From: Utricularia gibba
Lineage: Eukaryota; Streptophyta; Magnoliopsida; Lamiales; Lentibulariaceae
NCBI GenBank assembly: GCA_002189035.1
Contig: CM007991.1
Span: 5,084,001-5,148,000 of the forward strand
Direction of reading: 5' to 3'
Length of the DNA: 64,000 nucleotides
Positions 57,752 to 64,000 of the stretch are shown here, piece by piece. The stretch's first letter is position 1; each line of letters begins with the position of its first letter. Made by a program: the position numbers and the translations under genes. The notes below the pieces were generated by a model, which saw nothing but the letters and a program-made list of their open reading frames with translations, did no database searches and was not told the DNA's origin.

Positions 57752-58026
57752 CTTGAATATTGCATGTCCAAGACACGGAAAGGGTGGAGCTGCCGCGTGA
57801 GCGAGCAGAGAGAGCGCCTGGCCGCTTTTTGCTTTCAAATTAATACCAAACAAGGAAACCACAACGGAGAAAAAGGAACAGCCGCAGAGCTTCAGACTTC
57901 CGACTCACATATATACAACCTGCCATCTTTTATCCCCTCTTACTCATTCTCTCTCCCCTCTCACGGAAACAGTTTTTAAAATCCGACTCGTACATTTCAT
58001 TCTGGTGGTGTTGAGATTTCTAGCAC
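57166..58026 (+). promoter_or_regulatory. Upstream region of the response regulator
   Basis: Probably holds promoter and 5' UTR. A TATA-like ACATATATAC lies at about 57908-57917, followed by pyrimidine-rich sequence as in many plant 5' UTRs. No start site can be fixed from sequence alone. Confidence 0.45.
57721..57746. repeat. (CT)13 microsatellite
   Basis: Thirteen CT units about 300 bases before the start codon; CT/GA tracts near the transcription start are common in plant promoters. Confidence 0.95.
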
Positions 58027-58044
58027 ATGGTGTGTGCTAATTGA
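58027..58044 (+). CDS. Possible upstream ORF (5 codons)
   Basis: ATG GTG TGT GCT AAT TGA. Its stop directly abuts the first main-frame ATG at 58045, in the same frame. It could reduce or delay initiation on the response regulator if it lies in the mRNA. Confidence 0.35.
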   Translation: MVCAN

Positions 58045-60505
58045 ATGCAAATCTCGGGTCTTTTTGCTCTATGCGGAAACCCAATGAATCTTGAAGCGAA
58101 GCAGCCCATGTCATTCGCCAGCTCTTGTTCTTCGCGAAACTCCGCTGATAGAGTTCCCAGACAGTTTCCCGCAGGCCTCAGAGTTCTCGTAGTAGATGAT
58201 GACCTCACTTGTCTCAAGATCTTGGAGAGGATGCTCGTCAATTGCCACTATAAAGGTTGTATGCCTAAACAAACACCCACTCTTATTTGGAATTAGAGAG
58301 GCCATACGCTTATGCCCATTTGGAGTTACTGGGGTTCGATAATAGATCTGATTCCGCTGCCTGATTGTAATTCTATTTTATTCGATATTTGGAAAGCCCG
58401 GAGGGTGATTTCCGAAATATATTTCTTTTTTTTTTCTACGGTTGATCGTATCTGTAATGCTCTTGCGGCTTTGATCCCATCGAGTTTAGGTTTGATGTTG
58501 CTGTGTGTTTTACCTGAACTGACTTATGTATCTGTTTTCAGTGACAAAATGTAGCCGAGCAGAGGATGCTTTGAAGTTACTGAGAGATCACAAGGACGGA
58601 TATGATATCGTGCTTAGTGATGTCCACATGCCGGACATGGATGGTTTCAATCTTCTCAAGAACGTCGGTCTGGAGATGGAACTTCCTGTCATCAGTGAGT
58701 AGCCCTCCTCCAGCTCTCATTGCTTTTTCGTGTGAGGGATGGATGTTGTTGACCTGGTGTCCTGCTTCTCAGTGATGTCAGCAGATGATAGCAAAGATGT
58801 TGTAATGAAGGGTATCACGCACGGCGCTTGCGATTATCTCATCAAACCTATCAGCATGGAGGCTCTAAAGAATATTTGGCAGCACGTGGTTCGTAGGAAG
58901 AAGCAGGGACCCAAAGAGCATTCTGGAAATGAAGATTGGGATAGAGCTCAAAGGCAATCGGAAGATGTTGATTACACCTCTTCAGCAAATGAAGCGCATT
59001 GGAAAGGTGGCGGTTCCAAGAAAAGGAGGGAGGAAGAAGACGATGAAGATGAAGACAGGGATGATTCATCTACTCTGAAGAAACCACGGGTTGTTTGGAC
59101 TTCTGAGCTTCATCTACAATTTGTGAATGCTGTTAATCAACTCGGAATTGACAGTAAGTTGTCACACCCTGTCAAATTTTGGTTCCAACTTATGCCATAA
59201 TCACCATCTTTGGATGCCTGTTGCAGAAGCTGTGCCTAAGAAAATTCTGGAACTTATGAATGTCCCTGGACTTACGAGAGAGAATGTGGCTAGCCATCTT
59301 CAGGTTGGAAGAACCAGTTCCTCAGTTACATGTTGATTGATGCCCATGTGCCTTCACTTACTCAAATGTGTATCAATTTGTGCAGAAGTATCGTATTTAT
59401 CTTAGAAAGCTAAATATGTCGCAACGCAATGGAATTGCAAGTCCATTCGATTCAGCATTTGGGACTCTCCATGGTCTTGATTTTCCCCTGTTTGGTGCCG
59501 CTGGTCAACAACTCTCCCCACAGGGTGCTGCCACCGTCCAGAACCCCCTGCTTAACCGGATTTCTAACAGGTCTGGCATGGATCCGAGGGCAATTTTCAG
59601 CTCAGAAAATCCAAAGATTGGATTTTTTCCGCAGAAAGACTGCAGCAATAAGCTACTGCATGGGATCCCAACAGCCATGGATTCCAAGCAACTTGCTGCT
59701 GCTGCTCTGCATCATCATTCTGAGCAGCCATTTGGGAACATAAATATCCCTATGCTTATCCCTTCGCAATCTTCAAACCAAAGCAGTTTGCCTCAGATGA
59801 TTCAACTACCGCTGAGGACTATCGCCAATGTCTTGAATCCTATGCCTTCTGGAATTCACAGTGCTGCTGCAGGGCACGGTGGATTCAGTAACGTTTACCT
59901 CAGAAATTTTGGTGCCTCTGTTTCGCAGCCGTTAGCTTTTGAAAGGAACCAGGGTTCGGATTTGCCGGATAGCAGCAGATTGTGTCCTGTGAACAACAAT
60001 GAGTGGAGAAATATGGGCCTGCGTGCTGATGCGAATACCCCAGTTGAAGAGATGAAGCTGGAAATGGTGGTATCTGGAGGAGGCATGAATAGAAGAGCGG
60101 TAGGGGACTTGGAACACCAAGCTGCAGGAGCAGTTTGTCCTGAGACCAAAAACAACTCCTCCTCGACATCTTCCTCCTCCGTAGTTCCCACATGTACAGG
60201 TGATAGTCCATCAAGAAACAAAGATGCTGAAGGCGGGGGGGTGCCTGTGGTCCATGACATCCACAACTACTTTTTCAGCGACCAGTACGAAGGGGAAGAC
60301 GTGATTAGCAGGCTTCTAGGACAGGTTTGGTTTCCTTTTCATAGCGCAAATAGCATTGCCCACCTTTTGCTGTGTGGGTAGGAGGTGGATCACCAACCGC
60401 ATCTTTTATGTGCAGTCAGAAAGCAGCGTTTTGGCGGTGGAACATGATTGCAGAAGCCTCGACGGATTCGTGTTCCCGTACGGCAACCAGCAAGAACTGA
60501 ACTGA
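58045..60505 (+). CDS. Type-B response regulator (ARR-B), six exons
   Basis: Exons 58045-58255, 58542-58694, 58773-59153, 59227-59303, 59386-60324 and 60416-60505 total 1851 bases (616 residues); all introns (286, 78, 73, 82 and 91 bases) are GT/AG and keep frame. The receiver domain (about 45-155) has the acidic pocket at Asp51-53, phospho-acceptor Asp97 in [11 protein letters not shown] and Lys146 in YLIKP. A KKRREEE/acidic linker precedes the GARP/Myb-like B-motif (224-283; [35 protein letters not shown]). The long Gln/Ser/Asn-rich C-terminal part fits an activation region. Such proteins sit in the nucleus and drive cytokinin-response genes after His-Asp phosphorelay. The start may also be Met14 (58084) or Met22 (58108); none has a strong context. 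It closely resembles the ARR1/ARR2 type but I would not name the orthologue. Confidence 0.93.
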
Positions 60506-60530
60506 ACTGAACTGAACTGAACTGAACTGA
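60496..60530. repeat. (ACTGA)7 repeat over the stop codon
   Basis: Seven perfect ACTGA units. The stop TGA of the response regulator (60503-60505) is in the second unit. Confidence 0.95.
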
Positions 60531-63500
60531 ACTGGAGCTCTCCGATCGGGTACTGGTACTGGTACATAGAGTAGTCAGTTGGCCGGTTTATTTCCAATGC
60601 ATCTGGCTGCTGCATCGTCATCCTCGTCGGTGTTGGTGGGCTTCATTCTTTTCTACCAACACGTGGGAAGGAGAACAACAAACATATAATAATAGTACAA
60701 TAATTCTCAAATCCTGTGCTGCGCTGCCTGCCTGCAAGTGTGCCTGGAAACACATACAAAAGACGCCACGCACCAATCAATAACCGTTGTTGTGCAGGAA
60801 ACAAGATAGTCATTTCTCTTCTTCCTAATTAAATGGATGCTTTTTTTTTTCAAATTGTTTTGAGAAATGACCATCTTTTATAAAATCATTTAAAAAAATA
60901 TAGCTACATTTTTATATTTGTTTTATTGAATATTTTCAGCAATAATAATAAATGTATTATTTTTCATATTTAAACGGTACAATAAAATAGTTAATTTGTA
61001 TCCTTGAAGTCTTATATTTATTATAATAAAAAAGATAAATATAGAATCTTAGTTTAATTAAAAGTTATTTAAAAAAATGATCATCCTGTCTTTATCTCTT
61101 TCATATTAGGACCAATTGTTTACACATGGAATTATTACTTTTCTCACACACTCAAAGAAAGATAGCTACTTTTCTAATACATTCGGTTAACTCAATATCA
61201 TATACATTTTATTAATTTTTATTTCGTACACTTTTTTAAAAAGTACTTAATGTAAAAGAATAATATAGTTTTAATACAAAAAAATAAGCAATGATTTATT
61301 TTAAAAAATAAAATATACCAGTCAGTACACTTTTATAGAGGGTTTGAGCAATATTTATCAATAATAAACAATGAATAGACTATTTTTTATTTAAAAAAAC
61401 AATTTTTCAAATGAGAGTTTTTTAGTAAATTAACTCACTTTAAAAAATCTATTAGTCAAGTAATACTATTCTACAGTTTTGAAGAAACTATTTTAAATTT
61501 AATTAAAAATTGTATCTAAAATATTAAAGAAACAATACATAATTTTTCGATAATATTTTGAAATTAATATAAATTTCTCAAAAAACATAATTTATAATGA
61601 AAATGATTTGAACTCATGATTATACAGTTTGAAAAAACAATATATGAGTGCAAATTACATCTAACCCATGCCCATATTCATATAAGAAAAAATGCACAAG
61701 CATAAGTTACATATAATTGATTCCCATAAGCTATTTGAGTATATTTTAATTTTTAAATTTTTTAATTGATAGTTCAATTAGTTTTTGTTCTAATTTTTTT
61801 AATAAAATAAAAATTAATTCTAAAATAATATTTAAAATTTACAATATATATAAACATGGATTAAAACATAATACTAAAAAAAGTAATATTTATTTTTACA
61901 TATATACATTTATGAACTAGATCACAAAAAAATTAAATTTTAATAATTATAATTTTATATCTTTTTATTTTAAATTAAATATTTTTAAAATATAAGTTAA
62001 TGAAAACTATATTTATTATATTTGTAAATGTCATTACCAACGTATACCATTCATCTATATATGTCCTATATAGGAATGTGTAATATGGAAACTATGCACA
62101 TAGGAAGAACATCATATTCTTTGAATGGTACCAATGTGGTTTATATAAACCATATTCGAAAGAAGAGCATGTCATGACCTCATGTAAAAGACCACAAATT
62201 GGCCTTAAAAGGGAGACTATCTTCCTCCCTTATATGAAGTTGTTACACTACCTCATTTTTTATTAGGTTTTAGAAACATTCTTGGTTAATAAACATTTCA
62301 TTCACCCTAGCCCTCCTTGCATCATAGCAAGCTTATAGACTCCTCCATTTCAAAAGAGATTGGCATATTATGTGAGACACCAACATTTTGTCCGGAATTT
62401 AGACAATGAATGAGGAAACAAAGAAATGGAAATAGGTGAAAATGATTGCACAAATGTGATAGCTACCTTTTGGGCCAATGGTATTGTTTAAGGTGGCAAA
62501 GGAGTGTTAAGAAACCATGACTTTGAGGATAAAAGAGGATTAAGAAGCCATGACATTGAGGATAAGGAACACTTGAAGTGGTATAAGTATGAAAATTAAC
62601 CTTTGAAACTGAGACAACTCCTTATGGAGTAATAGTCATCATACACTTCGAGGTTGAGGAAATGAAAGAAAATGTTTGAGGAGCTGAAATCTAGTAAGGT
62701 TGGTGAAGGGGATGGCTCTATTTTGTTGATTTCACAAGGTTAAGGTTAAATGGAACTCCTATCTTCAATTTCTAAGGTTTATAGACTAAGGTTACAGAGA
62801 ATAAGGAAGCTTAACCATGCACGTAAATGATCCTATACCTAATGGATTCATATATGTTAGATGTTTTATATTTTATGTGGTCTCTTTCCTCTATGGTTTT
62901 TCATTAGAATGATATTGACTTTTTGACAATTTTCTCTTATTACTTGAATGTGTTTAAGTGTCTTGATCACTAAAAATCATTTTAGGTGACCAATAGGAGG
63001 AGGAAGACTAGGAGCTATGATCCAAACTTAGAGTAAGACATCGAGAGGCCAGCCATTTTGGAAGTCTTCTATGTGTGCTTAGAAGTGTCGATAGGGCTGG
63101 TGTCAGTTTGAAAATTGATGTCATGCACATTTATTTTTCTTGTGTGATGGTAACGTGTGGGGTTGTGTAGAAAAACTAAACCATGTTGTATTGTGACTTA
63201 TGTACATATCTCATATTTAACTTGATATTTCATGACTTTAGAATAATAAAGTTATTTATCTCATTTATGGTCATAGGTTTGAAACCTTAAGCTCATATTT
63301 GGGTTGTGTACGGGATAATAGGATGCTATAGCTTTATGATTTCTTCTTAGAATCATGACATCAAGTTTGAATCTAGAAAGATATGGATTTAGGTCTTGAC
63401 ATATTAGTTAGAACTTTATAAGGAGGAGAGTTAATCATTGTTGAATGGCTAGTTTGAGTATGTCTCACCTTCTTCATGCTAATGTAGAAACGTGACAATA

Positions 63501-64000
63501 GATATGTATTTCACTGTTATGATTTATAGATAAGCTTTATTAAGGCTAGGAATAGAACAAATGTGAAGGGAAAAACATTTTGAAGGAGGAAAAATGTGAG
63601 GAAACAAAAGATAAATTTGCTAATAGCAAAACTTTAAGAACGATTTGCACAGTCATGGATTTTAATCTCATGAGAGCAATGGAGCTATAATAAATTAACA
63701 AATTTTTGCAAGCATATAGAAGAGACATAAATGAGGGGTTTTGAATTTAGAAGGAGCTCATTTGGACAAGGATAAGTAGGATGATGGGTTCTAAATTTAT
63801 ATTGTATGTTTTACATGCAAATTTGTGTTTAAGTGATACCTATATATTGCATGATTCTTATGTACTGATTGGATATTATTCTTTAGATATTATGAACATG
63901 ATTTTTTTCACCTCTTTTAGTGTTCAATACATTTTTAAAATATTCATTGGTTTGGAAATAAGAGCAGGAAGTTATGAATTTTCTTTTAAAACTTTTCAAA
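60531..64000. other. 3' UTR and AT-rich intergenic region
   Basis: 60531-60850 is the likely 3' UTR, with AATAATAATAG (about 60687) as a possible polyadenylation signal. 60850-62030 is strongly AT-rich with many A- and T-runs. 62050-64000 is moderately AT-rich; short open stretches at 62400-63100 show no recognised domain. I see no gene here. Confidence 0.5.

Noticed and set aside
57570-57862. Minus-strand frames with Arg-Glu repeats
   Set aside because: Produced by the (CT)13 microsatellite.
59895-60266. Antisense gene opposite the response regulator's fifth exon
   Set aside because: Overlapping frames in all phases opposite a real exon; shadow of coding sequence.
60406-60621. Minus-strand frame with repeated Gln-Phe-Ser-Ser
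   Set aside because: Produced by the ACTGA repeat opposite the response regulator's last exon.

Overview
The window looks like a repeat-rich euchromatic stretch of a flowering-plant nuclear genome. Two intact, intron-containing host genes of plant-specific families sit in a nest of decayed transposable elements of plant type: Athila/Tat-like Ty3-gypsy, Ty1-copia, hAT, and a retroelement leader with a tRNA-Asp-like primer-binding site. I cannot name the species.

Host genes. (1) At 9833-11211, minus strand, four exons encode a MORF/RIP (DAG-like) organellar RNA-editing factor of about 245 residues. The exon joins keep frame and use GT/AG. (2) At 58045-60505, plus strand, six exons encode a type-B response regulator of 616 residues: receiver domain, acidic linker, GARP/Myb-like B-motif and a long C-terminal region.

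Transposon landscape from left to right. 1-5845: minus-strand Athila-like gag-pol (element A) with few lesions and an LTR-like end. 6061-6727: LTR fragment (family C). 7300-8880: very decayed gypsy. 9833-11211: MORF gene. 11830-12960 and 15540-16040: copia remnants. 13435-15265: LTR remnants. 17500-20410: plus-strand Athila-like pol (element G), followed by an LTR C copy that folds into a large palindrome. 21613-22630: one end of a hAT element. 24480-30300: minus-strand Athila-like element B, split by a solo LTR (family D). 31440-37720: minus-strand copia element F, split by two solo LTRs. 40536-44833: minus-strand Athila-like element C, split by another solo LTR D. 44834-45987: the other end of the hAT. 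45988-55363: a composite bounded by two related LTRs (family F) that holds a hAT transposase pseudogene, an FCP1-like phosphatase gene fragment with introns, and a spliced Transposase_28-like/AT-hook gene just before a polypurine tract. 55364-55908: an unrelated LTR-like block. From 55.9 kb on there is low-copy sequence, simple repeats, the response regulator and an AT-rich tail.

The strongest structural observation is that the two hAT ends at 21613 and 44834 carry reverse-complementary 8-bp target-site duplications and interrupt two halves of one LTR, yet both point the same way 23 kb apart. This indicates an inversion of at least about 23 kb with a breakpoint inside the hAT. The most unusual gene content is the LTR-bounded composite at 46-55 kb.
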